From Podarcis raffonei (taxonomy: Eukaryota; Chordata; Lepidosauria; Squamata; Lacertidae): a stretch of DNA of 64,000 nt. Both the position numbers and the translations under genes were made by a program. The number at the start of each line of letters is the position of its first letter. The stretch's first letter is position 1. The notes under the pieces were generated by a model, which had not been told where the DNA came from, did no database searches, and saw only the letters and a program-made list of their open reading frames with translations. The DNA is taken from positions 43,621,001 through 43,685,000 of the forward strand of contig NC_070616.1 of assembly GCF_027172205.1 (NCBI RefSeq), written 5' to 3'. Positions 1 through 9,940 of this stretch are shown here, piece by piece.

Positions 1-780
1 TTAGTAGATGCATGTATACCTTAACTGGCTTTCAACCCATGACACGACTAGTTCCTGCTTCATAAGGCAGGATATGCATGAGGTTCATGTACCTTTTCCT
101 TCACAAGCCATGACTCAGCTGTTCACCAAAGCTGCCCATTATGTGCAAAGTCAGGAATATGATTAATGGCTCAGAAAGAAGCCAGGGTGTTAAGTTCATT
201 GGCATTGCCTCCTTCTCTGACACCCAGGAGGAAATGCCGTTTCTGGGATCACATCTGCTGCAATACATACCAGTACACTTCCTTCTTAAAATCTATTGGT
301 TTATTCCTATGCAAAATGAGGCTCTTTACTCCAATATTCAACCAAAATATAATCAATTAGGATTGATTTAATTCAGGGGGTGGAGAAAGTGTGGCCTCCC
401 CAGATGTGGTTGAATTACTGACCATGTTGGCTGGGGCTGATGGAGCAGGAGTCCGAGATCTGGGGCCACAGGTTACAACTAGGTAAGCCCTGTAAAGTGC
501 TCTGAACACCTGGAAGCACTATACAAGTACAGATCACTTTCTTGTCAGCGACAGTACATTTCTGGAGATGTAATTTGGTTTGTCTTAATTCCTATCCTGC
601 CTTTCATGAAACCCACTGTGGCACACCTGGGCTTCCATGGAGTTTTCCATCCAGGCACAGACCAGATCCAGATGTTTAGCTTCAGTAAGGTTGCTGTATC
701 ATGTGCCTTGGCCAGTTCTTAGGTCCACCTCCAGATCAAAGCATACTGGTCTCATTCTCTTCTGCTGTTTCTTCTGTTAG
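1..780. other. Intron of ATAD1-like gene (upstream part)
   Basis: No coding exon could be supported here. The stretch precedes a good polypyrimidine tract and ttag acceptor ending at 780, so it is read as intron. At about 405-480 there is a decayed copy of the short palindromic 'ccagatgt...gctggggctgatgg' repeat found elsewhere in the window. The rest is unclassified. Confidence 0.5.
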
Positions 781-831
781 ACACAAAGGCAGCGGCAGGA
801 TATTCTGAAGCTCATCCTTGCTGGAGAAAAT
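781..831 (+). CDS. ATAD1B: ATAD1-like exon, 17 codons
   Basis: The exon follows a cttctgttag acceptor and ends at a gtaagt donor. It is 51 nt, phase 0 at both ends, and encodes the 'xxRQxxILKLIL' segment after the AAA+ core. It is too short for an ORF scan. Confidence 0.85.
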
Positions 832-3800
832 GTAAGTTTCCCTCTCTCCCTGCCATACCCCCCCCCCAATTGCAGCCTGATTATGGGTAAAAGGTAAAGT
901 TAAAGGGACCCCTGACCATTAGGTCCAGTCGTGACCGCCTCTGGGATTGCGACGCTCATCTCGCTTTATTGGCCGAGGGAGCCGGCGTACAGCTTCCGGG
1001 TCATGTGGCCAGCATGACCAAGCCGCTTCTGGTGAACCAGAGCAGCGCACGGAAACACTGTTTACCTTCCCGCCGGAGCGGTACCTATTTATCTACTTGC
1101 ACTTTGATGTGCTTTCGAACTGCTAGGTTGTCAGGAGCAGGGACCGAGCAACTGGAGCTCACCCCGTCGTGGGGATTCGAACCGCCGACCTTCTGATCGG
1201 CAAGTCCTAGGCTCACCTTAGGGGAAGGTGGGATAATTTTTAAGTGCAGGAGCTCATTGTGATGAACCCCACAGATATGCTCTTGGAAAGTCCAAATATG
1301 CAAGCAGCTCAATTAATTCCTATTTACACATGTATGCAAACATGCCCCCCCCAAATCAGCAGCACAGCATAACACTAAATTTATTAAGATCTGCCAAGTC
1401 ATAGATGTTTACCCAGACAGATTCAAGGCTGTGCAGCTGCCAGTACTACCACAGAGTTGCCTAGGGAGCATGTGTGACTCTCCATATTTAACCCAGAGGG
1501 GATCCTTTGCCCTTGAAACAGATGAGCAATGCTGTGAACTTGAAAGAGCTGGCTGAGAAAACAAAAGGTTACTCAGGAAGTGACTTGCGGGAATTGTGCC
1601 GGGATGCTGCCATGTATCGTGTGCGTGATTATGTCCGCAAGCAACAAATGCGGCAGATTGCTCGGATGCTCCATGATGCAGACAGTGGGGAAGAAAGGTA
1701 CGAGCTTCACTCAACTCCCGTTCCTCTTTGCTTCTAACTTTTCATAGTTCTGGGTCTGTTTCTCAGCCTCATTTGCCTTGCTCCTTTTAACAGAGAATGC
1801 TCTGAATGAAAGATTGTTTTTTTTTGCCATGCATACATGCCTAGGTCTTGAGATCTTTATCGGATGCACTTCTCTGGGTTTTCCCACCTGAAAGAAGTCA
1901 GCTGAGTCATGACCAGAGTGAGCCCTTCCTTGCTGGCCTCCCACTTAGGGAATGCAGGCTTCAGAGAGGCTCACCTGGCATCTCGAAGGTGGTTTTCTTT
2001 GTGCCAGGTAAAGCCTTTGGCTGCATATACACCATGCATTTAAAGCTCCTTCTCCCCCCCCCCCCAATCTTGGGAACTCTGGTTTACCCATCACAGAGCT
2101 ACCATTCCCAGTATCTTACCAAACTAGTTCCCAAGCTTAGGAGGAGAGGAGAGAGGAGCTTTAAATGCATGTTATGTATGTAGCCTTTGTTCTCCCAGAT
2201 CCCTTAATTTTAATACATACATCTATCTGGAATATCAAAACCTTGCACATCTCGTTTTTATATTCATTTTAAATTGTTTTAGCTGCTGTGCTTATCCAAG
2301 TTTTAGTGTTTTATTGTCTACAGTTTTGAATTTTATCTGTATACTTACAAAAGAACTTAAATTATACAAATAGAATGAATTAATAACCAGAAGGTTCTGG
2401 GCTCAAATTATTTGGGCCATGGACTTTCAGAAGTATGAAAATATGGGTTAAACTCCAATTGTCCAAATGAAATCCATACATCTAAGCAAGTCTATCAGTG
2501 CAATGGAGGAGGGCTAAATTGCAGAAGACTGAAAAGGTGACCCCCCTTTTAAAATTTATTTATTGATACTTATTCAAAAATATACAAAAGTTCACACCCA
2601 TTATGAAGTATATTTTTATAACACACTGAAATAAAACAACTACTTAATCTAATCTTTTAAAAGTCTCAAATGACAGGGTTATGGTCTGAAAATGTCTTTG
2701 GTAAGATGCTTACTTTATACACCTCTGTGGTCAACGTTTTAGACAACCAAGCCATGTCCAGTCTTGAATGTGATCTGTATCTTTCATGTGTGTAAATTCT
2801 TTAGCATCTCCATTCTTATATCTCCAAATATCTACAAGTTCTAACTTCTCAATCAATTTTTGAAAAGAATTGGGCTGTTTGCCTTGTGAACTTGTAATCT
2901 TTTCCTCTGAAATCCTATCCTGTGTAGGGGAGACAACTCCATGCCAATCTCCATAAGGCACCAGTTCTCATATGGATAATCCATCAGTTGATAAAAAGCT
3001 GGTTTCTTTTCATTTGTGACATACTTATGAAAAGGTGACTTTAAATTAACATACGGTAACTGTTTATAGAGCTCTTTTCAACATTACGTTTAGCAGTGCA
3101 GGAGCAGTTCCTATATAAAAGTTGCTTCCTGTGGAAATCTGAGGCCATGTAGGAGAAGCCTCTGCTGCAGTTCCTTCTCATGCTGCTGTTATTCCTCCGT
3201 AGATCTGGAGGAACCCAGGAGGTGTGTTAGGATCCTTACAACAAACGTGCACGTTGGGCAGTATTAGAAACGTAGAAAATGGTCTGAAATCCAGTCAGAT
3301 TTTTTTATCCATCTAGCTCTGTTGTGTTTACAGGGCACAAATGACCGTGGCAGCAGCATTTCAGACAGGTGTCTTTTACAGCTAGGGACTGAACTGGGGA
3401 TCTTTTGCAGGCAAAGCATAGGCACAACTGAGCTAGGGCTCTGCTCACTATTATCAAGCAGGGCAAGAGGAGCCATGCTTTAGCCCAGGGAGGGGGGAAC
3501 TGTGCCCGTCCAGATGTTGTTGGATTCCAGTTCCCATCAGCCCCCACCAGCATGGGTAATAAGGATGATGGAGGCCAGCTTCAACAGGTTTCTTATTCCT
3601 CCTACAGCACCTCCATTAATAACCAGTCAATGTTAGAAGGGGCCCCAAGTTTAGTGGTGGAGTCCATTATTGCCATTGAGCTTGGAATGGTACTGCTGAA
3701 ATGAGTCCAATGGTCATTTCAGCTCTGCCATTCTATAACATTTATTTCTATTCAGAAACAGTTTACAAAAAGCAAAACAGAACCAAGTCACAGCACATCA

Positions 3801-4325
3801 AGAAATAGTAGAGGTGCCATAGGTTAATGGTAAAGCACACATGCTTTGCCTGTGAGAAGTCCCAGGTTCCACACTTGGCACCTGCAGTTAAAAGGATCAG
3901 GAGACAGGAGATGACAACCATCTCTCTCTGCCTGGGACCTTGTGCCAGTCAGAGTAGACGATACTCAGCTAGACAAATATTCTGACCTGGTAGGAGGCAG
4001 CTTCCTATGTTCCTAAATCAAGGCAATTTGAAACCAAAAAGTGTAAAATAAAACTAATCTATAACCCACAGACTCAATAAACTTGGGAAAAACACTGAAG
4101 ATACAATGGAAGATGATGGCAGGCATTTTAGGGAGCAAAGAACTGTGGGCAGAGACAAAAGAACCAACAGGCAGTTGACTTATTTATTTTGCATCCAGTG
4201 ACTTGGAAGAGGAACGGTTGCGGCCACTGACCCAGCTTGACTTGTTGTTTGCCCTAGAGAAGATGGAGGAGTCCAAGGGTGCGTCGACTGCTGTGCCGAC
4301 ACTAGAAGAACTGGCTTTGGACTAA
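781..4325 (+). CDS. ATAD1B: ATAD1/Msp1-type AAA+ ATPase, last three coding exons (ATAD1-B-like)
   Basis: ATAD1/Msp1 proteins sit in the outer mitochondrial and peroxisomal membranes and use ATP to extract mislocalised tail-anchored proteins. Three exons join in frame: 781-831 (phase 0, reads TQRQRQDILKLILAGEN), 1522-1697 and 4199-4325 (TAA stop). They encode the end of the AAA+ large domain and the small helical domain with sensor 2: GYSGSDLRELCRDAA is the family hallmark, followed by VRDYVRKQQM and a C-terminal helix, TQLDLLFALEKMEESK. Acceptors and donors are consensus (ttag, aacag, ccag; gtaag, gtacg) and phases agree (0 and 2). The VRDYVRKQQM and TQLDLLF wording recalls the fish ATAD1-B paralog more than mammalian ATAD1; that paralog call is from memory. 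Walker A and B exons lie outside the window. Transcription converges on POLR3D. Confidence 0.85.
888..1213 (-). mobile_element. Sauria-type tRNA SINE, head-truncated
   Basis: On the minus strand this is a tRNA-derived SINE: a B-box-like ggttcgaatcccc near 1178, the conserved centre (gataaataggtaccgctccgg), and a tail that includes gaccgcctct/ggtcaggggtccctttaac and ends in decayed ACCTTT-like repeats at the left. The tail is shared with BovB LINEs. The tRNA head is cut compared with the second copy at 13093-13438. It lies in the intron between ATAD1-like exons. Confidence 0.85.
1522..1697 (+). CDS. ATAD1B: ATAD1-like exon (AAA+ small domain)
   Basis: The acceptor is cttgaaacag (to 1521) and the donor ggaagaaag/gtacga. 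Reading frame 0 gives MSNAVNLKELAEKTKGYSG..., containing SGSDLRELCRDAA, and ends with a two-base split codon completed at 4199. The gap to the next exon (1698-4198) is intron with a LINE insertion at 2542-3027 and a tRNA SINE at 3810-4015. Confidence 0.85.
2530..3039 (-). mobile_element. LINE (L1-like) insertion joining endonuclease sequence to a 3' end, with 12-bp TSD
   Basis: A 12-bp target duplication, tgaaaaggtgac, flanks the insert (2530-2541 and 3028-3039). On the minus strand about 2961-2731 translates as part of an L1-type apurinic endonuclease domain (GDWHGVVSPTQDR..., LELVDIWR, TDHIQDW), and the left end is A/T-rich like a LINE tail. The reverse transcriptase is absent, so this is an internally deleted copy rather than a simple 5' truncation. 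Confidence 0.65.
3480..3560. repeat. Palindromic short interspersed repeat, fragment
   Basis: The wording 'gtccagatgttgttggattccagttcccatcagcc' in parts matches one arm of the hAT-like palindromic elements at 36152-36286 and 60245-60380. Only one arm is visible. Confidence 0.5.
3805..4015 (+). repeat. tRNA-derived squamate SINE
   Basis: The head resembles a tRNA ('ggttaatggtaaagcac...cccaggttcc', an internal B-box). The body continues 'ggatcagg...agatgacaacc...gacctggtaggaggcagctt', the usual end of this family. Related copies lie at 16812-16880, 18105-18185 (minus), 51930-52090 and 60585-60740. Confidence 0.6.
4199..4325 (+). CDS. ATAD1B: ATAD1-like terminal coding exon
   Basis: The acceptor is gcatccag. 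The exon completes the split codon AG|T (Ser) and reads DLEEERLRPLTQLDLLFALE, then KMEESKGASTAVPTLEELALD and TAA. The helix LTQLDLLFALEKM corresponds to the final helix of ATAD1 (QQQDLHRAIEKM in human, from memory). Confidence 0.85.
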
Positions 4326-5213
4326 GCTGCTGGCCCATGTAGCTGAGAGCCTGGAGACCATCAACTTAGAATAGGGTGCCCAGAGGTTCGATTGACTGTT
4401 CACTGTATTTTTACTAGGCTGGAGGCAAAGGCTGTATATGTATATGTGTGAGATGACAGAGAGATAGTGGCAGAACACAAGCTCAGCACTTAGGAGGAAA
4501 GGTGAAAGGAAAGGGAATCTGGGCCAAGCACACCCACCTTGGGTGGAGTGGGACATAACAGGCACTTGGTAGGAATGGAGAAACTCATGTCAAAAGAAAG
4601 AAGTCAGCGCAGTTAACATTTGTGGGGGGAGGGGCGTGTCACAGCTTTTCTAGAGGTTGTAAGATGAGGGGAGCCGTGTAATACAAGTGAGAAAGGACAA
4701 CCACCAGTAAAGCCCAATTTGGAGCTATTATTGTGTAAGTGAGTGGCAAGGTATGCTTATAAAGTAGACCTGCTCATAATACAAGAGGGCACTAAAACAA
4801 ATGCCTAGACTAAGCAAGTATTTATTTCTGTTCCAAGTTTGCTGGCTGAGCCATCCTGAACATCTGTGCACATGGCTCTTTACAAAAGAAGTCTTTTTTT
4901 AGGTAGCTCATCTCCTCTACAGGTTCATACACAAAAGCATTTAAAACCTAGAAATACAGAACTGGAAATATTTCATTGCCTTTTTTTGTCTTGGCTGCTT
5001 CCTTCTCACACTGAAATCTGGTGCCTCATGAAGGGTTTGGAGTCTGGATTATTCCTGCTTTTTTACTTTAGATAATGCTTCAAGTGCTCATAGCTGACAA
5101 ATTATGCACCACAGCATGTAAGCAGTTGGGGAAGACCACATCCCCTGCGCTTGCTGTACTTTGCCACTGCACTTAATACCTTTTACATATAGGCAGCTTA
5201 CCATGGTTTGCAA
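4326..5213. other. Probable 3' UTR and intergenic sequence
   Basis: This follows the ATAD1-like stop. No clear AATAAA signal was found close to the stop, so the UTR end is unknown. I see nothing else classifiable. Confidence 0.4.
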
Positions 5214-5215
5214 TC

Positions 5216-5257
<42 letters not shown>
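5214..5257. repeat. (TAA)n microsatellite
   Basis: About 14 uninterrupted TAA units. It sits at the head of an interspersed repeat ('gctatttatatcctgcccaaactgggctcagg') also seen at 9809-9940. Confidence 0.95.
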
Positions 5258-5258
<1 letters not shown>

Positions 5259-5429
5259 TGCTATTTATATCCTGCCCAAACTGGGCTCAGGGAGGCTAAC
5301 ATTAAAATATATATTAAAACATAAAATCCAGCAATCGACTGAAATACAGCTTAGAATCAGATTAAAATCAACGTAAATCAGAATAGGGAAAGCCACTTGT
5401 ATCATTCTGCCAAGTGGTAAGAAAAATGT

Positions 5430-5632
5430 TAATTCGTTCCGGAGGTCCGTTCTTAAACTGAAACTGTTCTTAACCTGAAGCACCACTTTAACTAATGGGG
5501 CCTCCTGCTGCTGCCGCGCCGCTGGAGCACAATTTCTGTTCTCATCCTGAAGCAAAGTTCTTAACTCAAGGTACTATTTCTGAGCTAGCGAAGTCTGTAA
5601 CCTGAAGCGTATGTAACCCGAGGTACCATTGT
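5430..5632 (-). mobile_element. Mariner-like non-autonomous DNA element, decayed
   Basis: The right end reads gtaacccgaggtaccattgtac, the inverted form of the acagtggtacctc terminus seen intact at 52442. Inside are the family's 'gttccggaggtccgttc' words. The left terminus is degraded. Confidence 0.55.
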
Positions 5633-6285
5633 ACAGGTTATTGAATGCAGATGTGCAGCAAAATGGTTGCCTCTAAGTGTTCACTGGCTACAAAATGCAA
5701 TGGGATGTATAGAAAACAACTAATGACCCTAGAATATTTAATTTTATTAATTTAGAAGGATTTCTAAACCACTTAATATTTATAATATGTAAGCAGTAAA
5801 GCAAGACAGGCCAACCTGATTTGTCCAGGAGACACAAACATTATGACATCACAACCAGAAAGACTCTAACTGCTTCCAGAGTTCTAGAGCAAGGAGCAAA
5901 AAGGTTATGAAAAGGAGGTGTTTACTGCCAGCAGTGACTACTGATAGGTGGTATCAAAGAGACTGCTGCAGGAGACTCTTTGTGCCCCAAAACCTGATCG
6001 CAAGCTATCCTTGGCTGAGACACCAAAAGACACGTACATCAATGCTAGAAGGAAACACTCTCTGTAAGTAATCACCATCCTACTGCTTCAGCCTACAACA
6101 CTCGTCTTCCCAGGCACATGCGATGGACAGAAAGGACACGTAACAGCTCCTGCTCATCTAATGACCAACATCCAACTAGAGATTCTAAAGAAGCAACCTA
6201 CCCCTAAAAGGAGAGCTTGTCTTTCTCCTTCCTACTCAACTGGCTGCAGGGTACATCTTACCATAACAGACTCTTAAATCACAAA

Positions 6286-6720
6286 ATGACTGTCTGGCAG
6301 AGGTATATCAACAGCATCATGAGAGATGGGATTTGCTGGGATGCAGCAGTTGTCTCTATAGCTCAACAGCAACTCCTAGGTGCTCACCAAAGTGGCATAT
6401 TGACCAGAGTGACCAAGCCAGAGATCCAAGCTCTCCTTGGTAGGAGCAGAGACATCCTCCTCGCACAAGGGTTGACCCTTGGTGGGCTCAAGTGTCTGGT
6501 CATACGTGACAACCTCTATACTGATGCCCATCAATACACCATGGACCTCCGGACCAAGCTGTATGGGGACAATGGAGACAGCTGCAGCCATGCCATCACT
6601 GTAGTCCTGGTCAACCCTGTATGCCTAATACTCATTGGCCGGAAAGGGGTTCAGGGAGGAACGCTGAATATGAAGGCTCTTCAGACTGCACGGGATATCA
6701 AAGACAACTTGCATCATTAA
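6286..6720 (+). CDS. Profilin-family protein, intronless ORF
   Basis: Profilins bind actin monomers, poly-proline ligands and phosphoinositides. The 144-codon frame from ATG 6286 is profilin-like end to end: MTVWQRYINSIM (N-terminal helix with Trp and Tyr), DGICWDAAVV, GLTLGGLKCLVIRDNLY, TMDLRTK, and IGRKGVQGGTLNMKA (family IMGKEGVHGG-N-K). An in-frame ATG at 6217 would add 23 residues unlike profilin, so 6286 is preferred. The aromatic of the usual VWAA motif and the terminal Tyr, both used in poly-proline binding, are not present. PFN3 is also intronless in mammals, so this may be a PFN3-like gene or another retrogene. A gtaagta donor at 6064 and a pyrimidine-rich ctgcag acceptor at 6249 could form a 5' UTR intron. 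No stop or frameshift interrupts it. Confidence 0.75.
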   Translation: MTVWQRYINSIMRDGICWDAAVVSIAQQQLLGAHQSGILTRVTKPEIQALLGRSRDILLAQGLTLGGLKCLVIRDNLYTDAHQYTMDLRTKLYGDNGDSCSHAITVVLVNPVCLILIGRKGVQGGTLNMKALQTARDIKDNLHH

Positions 6721-7082
6721 ATGTGTCCTATGGGTGATCAGCACATACCTCCTTTACCACTGCAACTTCCAAATGGTGACAGTTTCCTTTTTCTCTTGAG
6801 GCATTCTTGAAAGGAAAACGCCAACAACTTCTGGAAGAGAAGCCCCACAGAAGTGCTGGTGAAATTGTGGGGGTCTAGGTAGGCCAAAGCAGGCAATCAC
6901 AAAGAATCTTGCACAGCTAGAGGCGGAACTAGAATCACAACACTAAACAGATCTATAAATTTAAAGCTGAAGACAGATAGCTTAGAATATTCTTCAACCT
7001 TTCATCCCAAGTTTTCAGTGGGAGAAAGGATTCTCACTGCAAAATGCCAAGCAGTAAAGCAGTGGAATTAACCACTGATTTT

Positions 7083-7265
7083 GTTATGCCCATTTAGGTT
7101 CTTTTAATTTGTTTAGGTGTTTTAACCTAGATGAGACCCAGTGTGCTCCAGGGAAGGCACAAATAAACCTCAGACAACCAATATTAGATTTCTCTATAAT
7201 AGTGTATTATTGTTTAAAAAGTAAAGTCAAGACAGGGAATATGCACTCATACACACATCCATGCA
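7083..7265 (+). repeat. Left copy of direct repeat (single TIR end)
   Basis: It starts tgttatgcccatttaggttc and shares 'gagacccagtgtgctccagg' and 'tgcactcatacacacatc' with the copy at 9203. It lacks the inverted right terminus. Confidence 0.8.
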
Positions 7266-7446
7266 CACAGATCCATACGCACCACTCTTCACTGGACTGA
7301 TCAGACCCAGTAAGAGCTTGGGTGATCGGACAACGGGATCCCATCTGCGTCTGGCACACAACTTTGGGGAGACGAAAATGAATAAAGGAAGCAGCCATTC
7401 GCATACAATCTTCCAAATGATAATTGAAAGCAAAGAGACGGATAGC

Positions 7447-8771
7447 TCAAGCAGAACCTGAAACAACGCATAAAAGAACTGGCACAGATCGTTTCAGAGA
7501 AGAATGCTCTTCAAAAGGAGCAGCAGGAGAAAGTAAGGATTCTCACTGAGATGCTGGTGATGTCAACTTCTGCATCATCGGAAGAGTTCAAGGTTTGACA
7601 GGGGAGTAGAGTGACCTGCGGACCAAGAACAATAAACCAGGAAGGAGGGGAATGTCTCCCAGGAAGCTTCTCCCCAAAAGCCAAACAGTTTAAAAGGTCT
7701 TTGCCTTGCCCAGCAGAGTTGAGAGTCTGTATCCTCAGAGTTTTCAGAATATGAAGATCAATGGATGACAGCCAGTGTTACAATTCCTGAAGAATAACAG
7801 ATTCCAAGGTCTGAGGTTGGTTTGGAGGAAGTAATGTCAAAAGACTTGCAGATCAAGGAGCAAAAGAATAAAATTGAAGCACTGGAAAACAATGTTAGTG
7901 AGCTAAAAAAGATTTTGAATAACTCGGGGGCCGAAATGGAATAAATGAAGCAGGCTTTCAGTGATGCTGAGGCAGCAGCACTGGATTCCAAGGGATAATC
8001 TTCATTCCTCAGGGTGAACATATAGCACTAAAAGAAAAAGAAAAAATGCTCTTCCAGAGTTTTGCAGATTCTGTCATGCTTTGTGAAATCCTAGCAGATG
8101 AGAGGGATAATGCTCTCACAGGACAAAAAGCCTTAAAAGTAGAACTAGAAAACCTGCGACTAGAGAAAGAGCAGCTGATATGTGAGCCCAGAGAGCTGAA
8201 GGAGAACATATTCACTTATGAGTTTGTGGCTCTTGAAAGAGAGCAAGAGAGTTTGAAGCTGAAAAACCAAGAGCTGGAAAATGCCATGAGTGAATTGAGG
8301 AGAAATTCCCAGGATAAAGAAAGGATAAAACACGATGGCAACGGAGCTTAAAGTGCGAGCTTCAAGAATGAGGTGGTCCGCCTTGAGGCTGTGTTAGAGG
8401 AGAAGGAGAACTGCCTAGAAAGTGCACTTGCAGAGAAGCAAACTCTCGAGGCCAAACTTGATGAAGGTGCTGAATCGAACAAGGATGAAATTGAGGACCT
8501 CAAAACTTGGCTTGCTAAAGCAGACATGGCAAGAATGAAACAGTGCAAATATTTTGATCGAGAACTGGCTAATGCAAAAGCTCTTGCAGAGCACAGAGAG
8601 AAGGTGAGAAAACAAAAACTTCACAGAGTGCAACAAGAGGAGGTGACTGCGGACACAAAGTCTTTAGGTGTCCAGTCCACCGACAAAGCAGCAGAGACTA
8701 CAAAGAAAACTATAAAGCACTGGCTTGCAGAAGACTCATACAAGGACGTTTCTGAATGCATGACACAATAA
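7447..8771 (+). pseudogene. CENPE-like retrocopy (kinesin-7 coiled coil), broken
   Basis: CENP-E is a kinetochore kinesin with a very long coiled coil. About 7450-7600 reads QRIKELAQIVSEKNALQKEQ...RILTEMLVMSTSASSEEFK. Further on come 'MKQAFSDAEAAALDSK' and 'SFLR', then frames 8046-8351 and 8373-8771 with heptad-type EKEQL/LEEKENCLES segments. The 'LTxMLVxSxS' and 'xxAEAxALDxKxxSxFLR' words match what I remember of CENP-E just after its neck and in its coiled coil. Several stops and frame changes interrupt it, and there are no introns. The coiled coil is low-specificity, so the parent could be another long coiled-coil protein. Confidence 0.5.
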
Positions 8772-8845
8772 TAAATTTCCAAGTCAGCATTATTGCTAAT
8801 CAAATTGTGATCATGTTGCTCTTCCGGCGTGGGTGCCATCGCTGC

Positions 8846-9052
8846 TGCAGCTCCAAGAGGAAAAGTCCTCCTTGTCCTTGCTCGGCGTTACTCTGGAAGC
8901 AAAGCTGTTATTGTTAAGAATATTGATGATGGCACATCCTGGTGGCTGGCATTGATCGCTACCCACGCAAAGTGACAGCCAGCATGGGCAAGAGGAAGAT
9001 TGCCAAGCGTTCCAAGTCCTTTGTGAAGGTCTACAGTTTGCACCAATAAATA
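8846..9052 (+). pseudogene. RPL27: RPL27 processed pseudogene (partial)
   Basis: Frames give [28 protein letters not shown] and then [32 protein letters not shown]. These match ribosomal protein eL27. Relative to the family the DRPYSHA segment is missing and the frame changes there. The first residues and the second half are lost, and an A-rich tract follows near 9076. It lacks introns, so it is a truncated retrocopy placed directly after the CENPE-like sequence. Confidence 0.9.
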
Positions 9053-9202
9053 TTTTTAAGAACCACCACCCCCCCAAAAAAACCTCTGTTCATGTTTTTC
9101 ATACTTATTTTTATGTGTAAAATAAAGACTTATTTTTAATGTGATTTTTAAAGAAGAAATAAATAGTAGACCTTGCACAAATAATACTAAAAAAACACCA
9201 AT

Positions 9203-9447
9203 TATGTTATGCCCAATTAGCTTCTTTTAATTTGTTTAGATGTTTTAACCTAGATGAGACCCAGTGTGCTCCAGGGAAGGCACAAATAAACCTCAGACAA
9301 CCAATACTGGATTTCTCTATAATAGTGTATTATTGATTAACAGCTAACAAGTCAACACAGAAAATATGCACTCATACACACATCAATGTCAAGAATGGAG
9401 GTTAAAACACCGAAACAAATTAAAAGAACCTAATTGGGCATGATAAT
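9203..9447 (+). mobile_element. Short inverted-repeat DNA element (MITE-like)
   Basis: Terminal inverted repeats of about 44 bp with about four mismatches flank 150 bp of unique centre. The ends are atgcccaatta and taattgggcat. No superfamily can be assigned because the target duplication is not obvious. Confidence 0.7.
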
Positions 9448-9536
9448 TTTGCGACAGCAGGACTTCATCACTACCATAATATTGCCAATTTAGTAGTCTC
9501 TTTCTCCTTCCAGGGTATTTTTCACTTTGCCATTTG

Positions 9537-9723
9537 CAGGTCCCGCTGGATATCCAGAACTGTCACCACTTCAAATAAAGCTGAGCATCAGTGACATCAG
9601 GAATCAGATGAGAGGAGATAAAGCTTATGGTGAGGTGGAGGAGGCAATTCAGCACTCTCTATTTATGTCTAGAAAGAAAGCAAGTCATGGCATATCTGCC
9701 ACGGATGATGCCCATCCAGGCTG
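9537..9723 (+). other. Candidate exon of unknown gene
   Basis: After a pyrimidine-rich tract and a gccatttgcag acceptor the frame reads PAGYPELSPLQIKLSISDIR, then NQMRGDKAYGEVEEAIQHSL, and ends at a TGA at 9721. Composition is protein-like, but I do not recognise it and no partner exon was found. It could be the 3' exon of an unseen gene or chance. Confidence 0.25.
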
Positions 9724-9808
9724 AAGTGCAATGCAAACCGCCTCTTTCCTTCAAGGTACATGAAATGCTCTTGGACCAAAGTAATCAGTTGAAATCAAAT
9801 TAGCCGCT

Positions 9809-9940
9809 AATAATAATAATAATTTATTATTTATACCCCGCCCATCTGGCTGGGTTTCCCCAGCCACTCTGGGCGGCTTCCAACAGAATATTAAAATACA
9901 ATAGTCTATTAAACATTAAAAGCTTCCCTAAACAGGGCTG
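9809..9940 (+). repeat. Interspersed repeat, '(taa)n-ccgcccatctggctggg' family
   Basis: The words 'tttataccccgcccatctggctgggtttcc' in parts and 'attaaaatac' recur in a related form after the (TAA)n at 5214. The class is not certain. Confidence 0.5.

Larger units (their letters stand above)
7083..9447. mobile_element. Possible TIR element enclosing retrocopied host sequences
   Basis: A ~180-bp unit at 7083-7265 recurs at 9203-9392 in direct orientation with only scattered differences. The second copy continues to 9447 and ends in an inverted copy of its own start (left ttatgcccaattagcttctt, right arm ending acctaattgggcat), giving TIRs of about 44 bp. So 9203-9447 alone is a ~245-bp inverted-repeat element, and 7083-9447 could be a longer relative with internal cargo. 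Between them lie CENPE-like and RPL27 retrosequences. No transposase frame is visible and no clear target duplication was found. Confidence 0.5.

Noticed and set aside
7083-9392. LTR element bounded by two ~180-bp direct repeats
   Set aside because: No gag/pol-like frame or primer-binding site is visible, and the right copy has long inverted termini, which fits a DNA element better.
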